A stretch of DNA of 34,314 nt from Catenulispora pinisilvae (GTDB lineage: Bacteria; Actinomycetota; Actinomycetes; Streptomycetales; Catenulisporaceae): assembly GCF_015356865.1 (NCBI RefSeq), contig NZ_JAAFZA010000106.1, forward strand, positions 1 to 34,314. Reading direction: 5' to 3'. Positions 1-6,642 of this stretch are shown one piece after another; the first letter of the stretch is position 1, and every line of letters starts with the position of its first letter. Made by a program: the position numbers and the translations under genes. The notes under the pieces are model-generated. The model searched no databases, had not been told where the DNA came from, and worked only from the letters and a program-made list of their open reading frames with translations.

Positions 1-326
1 GGCGGTGGGTGGGTGGTACCTGATGGGTGCCTGCCTGAACGTGCTCCTGCTCGGTACCTGCTTGGTACCTGCTCAATCGTGCGGGTTGTGGGCAGCGTTG
101 CCATCCGGCGGGGAGAGACACCGCGTGTACGCCGGGGGTAGTACGGCGGGGTTGGTGCCGGGTGCCGGGGCGCCCCTCACATCCACAGATTCGACGTCCG
201 CTGAGCCAACGGGCTGATGTTCGTGCATTTCGCGCCGGTCTGCGCGTGGCGAATGCCGGGGCGGCACTAATGCTCCGTAATGCTTTGGCGTAAATGGTCC
301 AACAGTTCGTGAAAGGTATGAATCTC
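1..326. other. intergenic region upstream of the first gene
   Basis: I see no convincing gene here. The 8-mer GGTACCTG occurs at 15-22, 53-60 and 64-71, so the first 70 bases resemble the short degenerate repeats that follow stop codons elsewhere in this window. They may be the tail of a gene that ends before position 1. TAATGCT occurs twice around 267-285. A GAAAGG ribosome binding site at 311-316 serves the gene starting at 327. No clear promoter can be assigned. Confidence 0.5.
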
Positions 327-1013
327 ATGCGTCTCCGAATCGGGCTGCGCGCCTGCGGCATGACCGCCGCGCTCCTCGGCACCACGCTGGGCGTCGCCGC
401 GCCCTCGCAGGCCTGCAACATGGCCCCCCAGGCTGAGGCCTACGTCGTTTCCGCGCAGGCCCTCGGCGGCCTGGTCAAGGTGGACCCGACGCCGGACTCC
501 AAGTTCCCGCCCGGCGGGACCAAGACCGTGGTGGGCCTGAACCTCGGGCCGATCGCCACCGACGCCACGCTCACCGCCACCACCGCCGGCGACGCCAAGG
601 CCGGCACCGCCTCGGCCTCGGCCACCGCCGACCACCTCACGCTGAACATCCCGCTGGTCGGCTCGCTGGTGATCACCGCGATCAACGCCAAGTGCGACGC
701 CCCGGCCGCGCCCGGCGCCGCCACCGGCACCTCGACCATCGCCACCGCGACCTTCACCCCGGTCGCGCCGCCCGCCCCGCTCCCGCCGCTCCCGCCGGTC
801 ACGGTCACCATCCCCACCGGGGTGAACCAGACCGTGGCCGTACCGGCGCTGGGCAGCATCGTGTTCAACAAGCAGAGCACGGACAACGACGGCACGCTGA
901 CCGTCGAGGCCGCGGACATCACGCTGGCCGGCGGGCAGGAGGTCGTGCTGGGGTTCGCGCAGTGTGGCGGCGCGGCGCCCAGCACCAGCAGCTCGCAGCA
1001 CCACATGCACTGA
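327..1013 (+). CDS. secreted protein of unknown function
   Basis: This is a 228-residue protein that I do not recognise. It begins with a basic n-region (MRLRIGLRAC), a hydrophobic stretch and an AxA-type cleavage site (PSQA, then CNMAP), so Sec export is likely. The mature part is rich in Ala, Thr, Val and Pro, predicted mostly beta, with a Pro-rich central stretch and three cysteines, one at the mature N-terminus, one mid-protein and one near the C-terminus. The tail is Ser/His-rich. The ATG at 327 is preferred because GAAAGG (311-316) lies 10 nt before it; the ATG at 318 would be only 1 nt from that site. Cysteine at the mature N-terminus could suggest a lipoprotein, but the preceding residues do not form a good lipobox. 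An extracellular structural or surface role is a guess. Confidence 0.75.
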   Translation: MRLRIGLRACGMTAALLGTTLGVAAPSQACNMAPQAEAYVVSAQALGGLVKVDPTPDSKFPPGGTKTVVGLNLGPIATDATLTATTAGDAKAGTASASATADHLTLNIPLVGSLVITAINAKCDAPAAPGAATGTSTIATATFTPVAPPAPLPPLPPVTVTIPTGVNQTVAVPALGSIVFNKQSTDNDGTLTVEAADITLAGGQEVVLGFAQCGGAAPSTSSSQHHMH

Positions 1014-1041
1014 GGTTGAGACTGAGGGTTGACTGAGGGTT
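1009..1041 (+). repeat. short tandem repeat over the stop codon
   Basis: Three degenerate copies of ACTGAGGGTTG (1009-1020, 1021-1031, 1032-1041) begin on the stop codon of the preceding gene. TGA recurs in frame at 1017 and 1023. Confidence 0.7.
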
Positions 1042-1046
1042 AGCAG

Positions 1047-1089
1047 GCGGGTCCCGACTCAGGCCACTGGGTCGGGACCCGCTTTCTTT
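1047..1089 (+). terminator. intrinsic terminator of the secreted-protein gene
   Basis: A perfect 12-bp inverted repeat (GCGGGTCCCGAC at 1047-1058, GTCGGGACCCGC at 1071-1082) with a 12-nt loop is followed by TTTCTTTG. It lies 34 nt past the stop codon. The facing gene ends at 1135, so the hairpin may work in both directions. Confidence 0.85.
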
Positions 1090-1134
1090 GACTCAGGGGT
1101 GCGGGGCCGGCGGCTCGGCGAGTTCGGCCGCCGC

Positions 1135-2577
1135 TTAAAACAGCGGGGTGGCGCTCCACTTGCTGCCGTCCCAGAAGTAGGTCGGCTTCCCGTCCAGGCC
1201 GATGGTGCGGAACGGCTTGCCGTGGTCGTCGACCGTGAGCGTGCCCTGCTGGTCCCCGCAGCTCCAGACCAGGACCAGCTCCCAGTCGATCTCCTGGTTG
1301 GTGGAGTGCGCGTCGACGTTCAGCACCTGCGTCTGGCTCCCGGAGACCTGGAACGGGAAGTCCGCGACCCCGACGTCGCCGTTGGCGGTCTGACCGGTGA
1401 CGGCCTTGACCTTCGGGTCCGAGGCGTCCAGGTCGAGGGCGAATGAGGCCGGGTCCAGGCCGCCGCCGCAGCCGGAGCCCATGGTGTAGCCGTAGCCACC
1501 CTTCGGGGCGGGCTTCGCGCCGACGATGTGGACGTAGAGCGTGTGCAGGACCACGGGCTGCCGCCCCGGCATGCCCTGCGCGGTGAGTTGCAGGCGCAGG
1601 TGGCTGCCGGGGATCGCGCCCAGGGGCTGGGTCCACAGGCCGACGTCGGGCAGGCCCGGCGGCGGATTGACTTGGGACGGGGGCTGGGTCGCGTAGAACC
1701 ACTGGCCGCACTCGGTGTCCCAGTTGTCGGCCAGCACGTTGACGGTGACCGGGGTCGGGAGTGTGGCGGGGGCGGAGCTGGAGCTGGAGCTGGAGGCGGA
1801 ACTGGGGCTGGAGGCTGATGACGGCGGTGCGGTGGTCGTGGCCGATGAGGCGGTCGGCGGGGTCCCGGGAGCCGCGGAGTGGGAAAGCGACGGCGAGGGG
1901 GCGCTTACCTGGGCGCCGGCGGACCGGCTAGTGGAAGTGCTGGCGCCGGAGTCGTGGCTCGCGTAGATGGCCAGGGGGACCAGGACGGCTGCGGCGGCGA
2001 GACCCGCGAGGGTCGGCTTGAGCCAGCGAGAGGTGGGGCGAGGGGACTCGGTGCGGCTGCCGGGGCTGATAACGATTGGGGTGCCGGGGCCGGACGCGGT
2101 TGCTTGGTCGCTCAGTTCGCCGGTGCTGGAACTGGTTGCCCGGTCGCCGGGCGCATGTTCGCCAGCGTTCGAGGCAGCTATCTGGCCGTCGGCGGAAGCG
2201 TCTATGTCGCCACGCTGAGCTGGCTCGGCGGCACTCGATCCGGCTGGCTCGCTTGCCGCTGCCGCCGAAGTAGCCGCCCCACTGCTCGCACTCGCACTCG
2301 CACTCGCACCGCGCCCCGCTCCGGCCTCCGCCCGGCGCTCCGCGTCGGCCAGCAGCCACAGCCGGTGCAGCGCCAGCACCTCGTCCGGGGTGGCGCCGCA
2401 GGCTCGGGCGAAGCGTTCGGCGGGGGCGAATTCGGCGGGGACCGTGGTGCCGTTGCAGTAGCGGTGCAGGGTCGAGGTGCTGGTGTGCAGGCGTTGGGCG
2501 AGGGCGCCGTAGCTGCGGTTCGAGCGGTCCTTGAGGGTGCGTAGGCGGGCCGCGAAGTCGTCGGTGTGGCGTGCCAC
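1135..2577 (-). CDS. XRE-type HTH regulator with a membrane segment and exported C-terminal domain
   Basis: This 480-residue protein has an N-terminal XRE/Cro-type helix-turn-helix (about 8-75), seen in the segments LRTLKDRSNRSYGALAQRL, STSTLHRYCNG and the trailing FARACGATPDEVLALHRLW. A Ser/Ala-rich linker follows (85-180), then one hydrophobic segment (about 187-206), a long Ser/Thr/Pro linker (208-275) and a C-terminal globular domain (277-480) with cysteines in DTECGQW, GSGCGGG and WSCGD. The layout implies a cytoplasmic DNA-binding head and an extracytoplasmic domain that may sense a ligand or stress, as one-component membrane regulators do; this is inference. The start is GTG at 2577, preceded by GGGGAGGA at about 6 nt. 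Codon repeats encode the SASASAS and poly-Ser runs. The divergent DUF4232 lipoprotein gene is a plausible target, and a palindrome lies in the shared upstream region. Confidence 0.85.
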   Translation of the reverse strand: MARHTDDFAARLRTLKDRSNRSYGALAQRLHTSTSTLHRYCNGTTVPAEFAPAERFARACGATPDEVLALHRLWLLADAERRAEAGAGRGASASASASSGAATSAAAASEPAGSSAAEPAQRGDIDASADGQIAASNAGEHAPGDRATSSSTGELSDQATASGPGTPIVISPGSRTESPRPTSRWLKPTLAGLAAAAVLVPLAIYASHDSGASTSTSRSAGAQVSAPSPSLSHSAAPGTPPTASSATTTAPPSSASSPSSASSSSSSSAPATLPTPVTVNVLADNWDTECGQWFYATQPPSQVNPPPGLPDVGLWTQPLGAIPGSHLRLQLTAQGMPGRQPVVLHTLYVHIVGAKPAPKGGYGYTMGSGCGGGLDPASFALDLDASDPKVKAVTGQTANGDVGVADFPFQVSGSQTQVLNVDAHSTNQEIDWELVLVWSCGDQQGTLTVDDHGKPFRTIGLDGKPTYFWDGSKWSATPLF

Positions 2578-2587
2578 GTAGTCCTCC

Positions 2588-2652
2588 CCGTTCCTCGGCG
2601 CCGTTCCAGGAACGGGTGATGTCGCAGCTCAGGGTACCTGTTTTCGTTCCAG
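2588..2652. promoter_or_regulatory. candidate operator with CCGTTCC half-sites
   Basis: CCGTTCC-A-GGAACGG at 2601-2615 is a perfect inverted repeat with a one-base centre. Further same-orientation half-sites occur at 2588-2594 (CCGTTCC) and 2645-2652 (CGTTCCAG). They lie just upstream of the XRE-type regulator and between it and the DUF4232 gene, as expected for autoregulation. Binding by that regulator is inferred only from position. Confidence 0.45.
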
Positions 2653-2711
2653 TGTCCCGCATCGGGGTCAAGGGGTGGCGGGTGGGACGCGATGGGCCGC
2701 ACCTTGGTGGC

Positions 2712-3518
2712 ATGTCCACGAAGATCACGCTCTCGTCCGCCGCCATCACGCTCTGCGCGGCCCTGGCGCTCAGCGCCTGCCAGTCCTCGAAGCCCGCCGC
2801 GTCCGGGTCCGCGCCGACGTCCACCAATACGGCTTCGGCGCCCGCGGGTGGCGCCACGGATACGTCATCGTCGGCGGCCGGTGCGACGGGGTCGACCGGC
2901 GGGACCGGGTCGACCGGGGGGACCGGCGCGACCGGCGCGACCTCTTCGACCCCGGCGCGCGGCGGCTCCTCGGGATCGGCGTCCGGCACGGCCTCGGCGC
3001 CGAACACCGCCAAGCCCTCCGGCAGCGCGTCCTCGGGCCACAACGACGACAGCTACGCCTACACCCACCTCTGCGACCCGTCGAAGCTCACGGTCCAGGT
3101 CACCCGTATGACCGACATCCCGACCCGCCGCCTGATCACGGTCCGCAACAACGGCAGCACCTCGTGCGGGCTGAGCTACTACCCGCTGGTGGCCATCGGC
3201 AACTCGCAGTCCGCGGACCAGAGCAAGGACGTGCGGCCGCTGATCCCGGGCGGTCTCGGCGGCCCGCCGGCCTACCCGGTCTACGCCGGCAAGACCGCCT
3301 ACGCGGTCCTCGACCTCAACCCGGGCGGCTCCGGTTCGGGTCCGGCCACCACGCTGACCGAGATCAACGTCCTGGCCTCGCAGAACATGCCGAACGCGGC
3401 CACCCAGAACTTCCCGCTCGGCGGCGGCTCGGTCGGCACGCCGAAGTTGGGCCTCTACGAGGCCGGCGTCGCGGACGCCGTCGCCTCGATGCAGGGTGCC
3501 AACACGCCGCAGCAGTAG
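2712..3518 (+). CDS. DUF4232-type lipoprotein
   Basis: This is a 268-residue protein with a lipoprotein signal: a basic start (MSTK), a hydrophobic core and the lipobox LSAC, so the mature protein is probably anchored to the outer face of the membrane by its N-terminal Cys. A Ser/Thr/Gly/Ala linker (about 20-115) with codon-level repeats of GSTGGTG type follows, then a DUF4232-like domain (about 120-260) with the typical Cys after an aromatic stretch (HLCDPSKL), ITVRNNGSTSCGLSYYPLV, and a proline/glycine-rich beta region. The molecular role of DUF4232 is not known to me. The start is uncertain: GTG at 2682 has an AAGGGG site 6 nt upstream and would add 10 residues, while ATG 2712 gives the cleaner signal peptide. 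It is divergent from the XRE-type membrane regulator. Confidence 0.85.
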   Translation: MSTKITLSSAAITLCAALALSACQSSKPAASGSAPTSTNTASAPAGGATDTSSSAAGATGSTGGTGSTGGTGATGATSSTPARGGSSGSASGTASAPNTAKPSGSASSGHNDDSYAYTHLCDPSKLTVQVTRMTDIPTRRLITVRNNGSTSCGLSYYPLVAIGNSQSADQSKDVRPLIPGGLGGPPAYPVYAGKTAYAVLDLNPGGSGSGPATTLTEINVLASQNMPNAATQNFPLGGGSVGTPKLGLYEAGVADAVASMQGANTPQQ

Positions 3519-3539
3519 CGGCGGCGGCGAGAAGACGAC

Positions 3540-3574
3540 GAGGGCCCGGCTCCGCAGGGGTGAGCCGGGCCCTC
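3540..3574. terminator. bidirectional hairpin terminator
   Basis: A perfect 13-bp stem (GAGGGCCCGGCTC at 3540-3552, GAGCCGGGCCCTC at 3562-3574) with a 9-nt loop lies 21 nt after the DUF4232 stop and between two convergent genes. No T tract follows, as is common in actinomycetes. Confidence 0.75.
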
Positions 3575-3582
3575 GCTACCGT

Positions 3583-3631
3583 AATAGGTGCTTAGTGCGC
3601 TTATAGGCCGCTAGGTCGCAATAGGTACTTA
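3583..3631. repeat. AT-rich 12-mer repeated at 18-19 bp spacing
   Basis: AATAGGTGCTTA (3583-3594), TATAGGCCGCTA (3602-3613) and AATAGGTACTTA (3620-3631) are spaced 19 and 18 bp apart in an unusually AT-rich gap between convergent genes, beside the TAA stop at 3643. Confidence 0.6.
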
Positions 3632-3642
3632 TCACCGAATGC

Positions 3643-5199
3643 TTATTGTTTGGCCCACTTCTCATTCGGCCCGCCATTGCACGGCCAAGCCGTCACATTC
3701 GCCCCGGCGTGGATCGGCACCGGCCCGGCGGCATCCAGACACAGCCCCGTGTTCGCGACCGGCGAGACCGTTCCGTTCGCGTTCCAAGCCCAGTCCTGGT
3801 TCGGACCGCCGTGGCATGTCCACGCCGACACCTGTGCGCCGTTCTGTACCTTGCCGTTCGGCGAGGCCGCGTCCAGGCACAGGTTCGGGTCGGCCATGGA
3901 GTGGACGGTCCCGTCGGTGTGGATCTGCCACGCCTGGTTCGGGCCGCCGTGGCAGGCCTCGGCCGTGACCTTGGCCCCGGTGTGCACGCCGCCGGCGGCG
4001 CTCGTCGCGTCCAGGCACAACGTCATCGACACCAGTGCGCTCGGCGCGGCCGTCGACGGCGTGGGGGTCGGAGTCGGCGTCGGGGTGCTGCTGGGCGTGG
4101 CCGGCGTCGCCGACGTGGACGGGGCCGCGGCGGCCGGGGTGGTCGGGATCGAGGTCGAGGCGACCGGCACGCCGGGAACGGTCGAGACGCTGTTGTCCGT
4201 CCGGTGCCACGGCTTGGTCACGCCCAGCGCGACTCCGCCCGTGAGTACGACGGCTGCGACTACGCCGCCGATCACCAGTGCCTTCCGCTTCGAGTTCGAG
4301 TGGGTATCTGTCGCATAGTTAGGAACATCCGGGTAAGCCGGAATGCTGTAGCGGGGCGGTGCGGGTGGCCCGGGCTGTCCGGGCTGTCGGGGAGGACCGG
4401 GAGGACCGGGAGGACCGGGAGACTCTCGGGGGTCGGCCGGTACCGGCGGCAGCAGTGACGTGTCATCGGAAGCCCCGCTGCCTGCGGCGGCTCCGCCTTC
4501 GCCAGGGCCAGCCGCGGCGGACCCGGCCACGCCATCCCCCGCCTCGGTTGCCCGGCTCTCACCAGCCTCATGATCTGTTGAGCTTGGAACCTGCGGCAGC
4601 AACGTCGTCGTCTCAGCGGCGTCCGCTGAACCGTCATCCGAGCCCGAGCCCGAGCCCGAGTCCGATGCCGAGCCGGAACCCGAGCCCGAACTCGAACCCA
4701 AGCCCGAACCCGAAGCAGCCGCCGCCGCATCCGAAGCGGCCGCCGCCGTCACGATCTCCGTCAGCAACTCCAGCGCCTGACCCGCGTCCGGCCGCTCCGC
4801 CGGATCCCGCCGGGTCAGCGCCTCGATCAGCGGCGCCAGCACCCCGGCCTTGGTCGCCGCCGGCACCGGCTCGGCCGGATGCGGCGCGTAGCCCTCGACC
4901 GCCTCGAACAGCGTGGTCCCCAGTGCGTACACGTCGTTCGCCGGCGTGGCCCCGATCGCCACCCGGTCGCCGACCAGCACGGCGTTGCCGTCGTCGGTCA
5001 GCAGGATGGTGTGCGGGTTGATGTATCCGTGCACCCGGCCCGCCGCCAGCGCGGTCAGGATCGCCCGGGCGATCAGCGCCACCCGGCTCGGGTCCAGCGG
5101 GAGTACCGCGGCCTGTGCGATCCCGGTTCCCGGGTCGTGCAGTACATCGTGCAGTGACCGGCCGCGCACCGGGCGCCCGGTGCCTCCACTTGCGTCCAT
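3643..5199 (-). CDS. truncated pseudokinase - membrane segment - ricin B-type lectin
   Basis: This 518-residue protein begins directly in a protein-kinase C-lobe (about 12-150). The catalytic loop reads HGYINPHTILL where active kinases have HRDxKPxNxLL; the Asp and Lys are replaced by Tyr and Asn, and the DFG position reads VGD. The alphaF (NDVYALGTTLFE) and alphaI (RRDPAERPDAGQAL) signatures are intact. The Gly-rich loop, ATP-binding Lys and alphaC helix are absent, so catalysis is very unlikely. A low-complexity linker (160-300) has SGSGS runs, two TxLLPxVP motifs (about 198-205 and 248-254) and a GPPGPPGPP stretch. One membrane segment (about 305-327) leads to a Thr/Pro stalk and a ricin B lectin (389-518) with three CLDA repeats and QAW, QDW and EKW. 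The ATG at 5199 is preferred; upstream in-frame sequence adds no kinase homology. The gene is divergent from an MltG-like gene, so a wall-glycan sensing role is plausible but unproven. Confidence 0.85.
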   Translation of the reverse strand: MDASGGTGRPVRGRSLHDVLHDPGTGIAQAAVLPLDPSRVALIARAILTALAAGRVHGYINPHTILLTDDGNAVLVGDRVAIGATPANDVYALGTTLFEAVEGYAPHPAEPVPAATKAGVLAPLIEALTRRDPAERPDAGQALELLTEIVTAAAASDAAAAASGSGLGSSSGSGSGSASDSGSGSGSDDGSADAAETTTLLPQVPSSTDHEAGESRATEAGDGVAGSAAAGPGEGGAAAGSGASDDTSLLPPVPADPRESPGPPGPPGPPRQPGQPGPPAPPRYSIPAYPDVPNYATDTHSNSKRKALVIGGVVAAVVLTGGVALGVTKPWHRTDNSVSTVPGVPVASTSIPTTPAAAAPSTSATPATPSSTPTPTPTPTPSTAAPSALVSMTLCLDATSAAGGVHTGAKVTAEACHGGPNQAWQIHTDGTVHSMADPNLCLDAASPNGKVQNGAQVSAWTCHGGPNQDWAWNANGTVSPVANTGLCLDAAGPVPIHAGANVTAWPCNGGPNEKWAKQ

Positions 5200-5366
5200 C
5201 GAAGCTCGACACCCCCGCTGAATGGTCCAGGAAGGGAACAGGATACTGACCCCGATCACGCTCGTTACGCCGGCCGGGTGATCCCCATCCGGCCCTGCGG
5301 AGCTGCGTCCCGGCCCCGATCCCGCCATGATCGCCTCTGAGTGAGCGTTCGATCATCGGGAGTGAC

Positions 5367-6539
5367 GTGGTGGGTGGTCCGGAAAGCGGGAACACGGGGA
5401 CCGGCTACGCCGCGCCCGAAGAGGACGACCACGAGGACCCGCCGCCCACGCGCCGCGACCGCCTCCGGGCCTGGGGCCCGCTGCTGGTGCCGGTGGTGGT
5501 GTTCGGCGGCATCGCGGCGTTCGCGTTCGCCGCCATCGTCAGCCTGACCAAGACCTCGCACGCCCCGGACTTCGGCAAATCCGGCTGCGCGGCCGATGAC
5601 AAGCACAAGGTCCTGGTCGAGGTGCACACCGGCGCCACCGGCAAGGAGATCGGTGACGCGCTGTTCGACGCCGGGGTCGTTCGCAGCTCCCAGGCCTTCG
5701 TCGACGCCGTCGGCCACAACCAGGCCGGCCGGGACATCAGCACCGGTACCTACCTGGTCTGCCCCAAGATCAGCGCGGCGTCGGCGATCACCGAGCTGCT
5801 GAACCCGGCCAACCTGTCCCCGGACTCGCTGGTCGAGGTCAGGCCCGGGGACTACAGCTGGGAGACGCTGCGGGCGCTGGCCGACAAGCGGGACTGGGAC
5901 AAGGACGACCTGCAGCAGCTCATCGACACCAACCAGATCGGGCTGCCGCCCTGGTCCAAGGGCGCCGACGGCAAATGGACGGCCGAGGGCATGCTGGAGC
6001 CCGGCCGCTACACCCTGACCAGCTCCGACACCCCGCTCAGCGTGCTGACGGGGATGGTCAAGGCCCGGGTCGACGAGCTGAACTCGCTCGGTCTGACCGC
6101 GAAGGCCGCGACCCTGAAGTGCGCCCCGGCCCGGCAGTGCACGCCCGAGGAGGCGCTGACCATCGCCTCGCTGGCCGAGGCCGAGGTCACCCGGGCCGAC
6201 CCGGACGGCCGCGACGTCTCCGAGGCGGTCCAGAACCGGCTGAGCCGCGGCGACTTCCTGGGCGTGGACGCGACCACCAGGTACTGGCTGAGCGAGCAGG
6301 CCGGCAAGCGGGTCACGGTGACCGCGCGCGAGGTCTCCGACCCGACCGACCCGTATGCCACCGGCGGTCACAAGGGTCTGCCGCCGACCCCGGTCAGCAT
6401 CCCTTCCAAGCAGATGATCGCCGCGGTCCTGACCCCGGCGACCGAGCCTTGGTACTACTGGTGCGCCGCCGACGGCGCGACGAAGTTCTTCAAGGAATCC
6501 GAGAAGACCCAGTTCGAGCAGACATGCCTGTCCCACTGA
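5367..6539 (+). CDS. membrane-anchored MltG/YceG-like endolytic transglycosylase paralogue
   Basis: This 390-residue protein has a cytoplasmic acidic/basic N-terminus, one membrane segment (about 37-60), a LysM-like region (82-143) and a YceG/MltG catalytic domain (about 155-385). The catalytic motif IASLAEAE places the expected glutamate at residue 271, followed by VQNRLSRGDFLGVDATTRYWL and GLPPTPVSIPS, all as in MltG, which cleaves nascent peptidoglycan strands next to the membrane. The C-terminal part differs: YYWCAADGATKFFK replaces the usual YFV/H pattern, and there are six cysteines, unusual for the family. The start is GTG 5367 (or GTG 5370) after GGGAG. Canonical mltG of actinobacteria sits beside ruvX and aroE, so this is probably an accessory paralogue. 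It is divergent from the pseudokinase-lectin gene. Confidence 0.85.
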   Translation: MVGGPESGNTGTGYAAPEEDDHEDPPPTRRDRLRAWGPLLVPVVVFGGIAAFAFAAIVSLTKTSHAPDFGKSGCAADDKHKVLVEVHTGATGKEIGDALFDAGVVRSSQAFVDAVGHNQAGRDISTGTYLVCPKISAASAITELLNPANLSPDSLVEVRPGDYSWETLRALADKRDWDKDDLQQLIDTNQIGLPPWSKGADGKWTAEGMLEPGRYTLTSSDTPLSVLTGMVKARVDELNSLGLTAKAATLKCAPARQCTPEEALTIASLAEAEVTRADPDGRDVSEAVQNRLSRGDFLGVDATTRYWLSEQAGKRVTVTAREVSDPTDPYATGGHKGLPPTPVSIPSKQMIAAVLTPATEPWYYWCAADGATKFFKESEKTQFEQTCLSH

Positions 6540-6605
6540 ACCGGCCACTGAGCTGGCCGCCGAACCGGCTACTGAACTGGCCACTGATCTGGCCGCCGAC
6601 CTGCC
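6534..6605 (+). repeat. six 12-bp tandem repeats across the stop codon
   Basis: Six consecutive 12-bp units of the form YRCYGANCYGGC start three bases before the stop of the MltG-like gene (CACTGAACCGGC, CACTGAGCTGGC, CGCCGAACCGGC, TACTGAACTGGC, CACTGATCTGGC, CGCCGACCTGCC). Because 12 is a multiple of 3, TGA recurs in frame at 6549, 6573 and 6585. Confidence 0.8.
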
Positions 6606-6642
6606 CCAGTGACCTGTCCCACCAAGCGCGGCGAGGTGACCG

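Noticed and set aside
4380..4430. A collagen-like GPP stretch in the pseudokinase linker as a structural domain
   Set aside because: Only a few GPP triplets, produced by a short GGAGGACCG repeat; too short for a triple helix.
5200..5328. N-terminal extension of the pseudokinase gene to 5328
   Set aside because: The 43 extra codons lack kinase N-lobe similarity and extend to the promoter region of the divergent gene; ATG 5199 is preferred.
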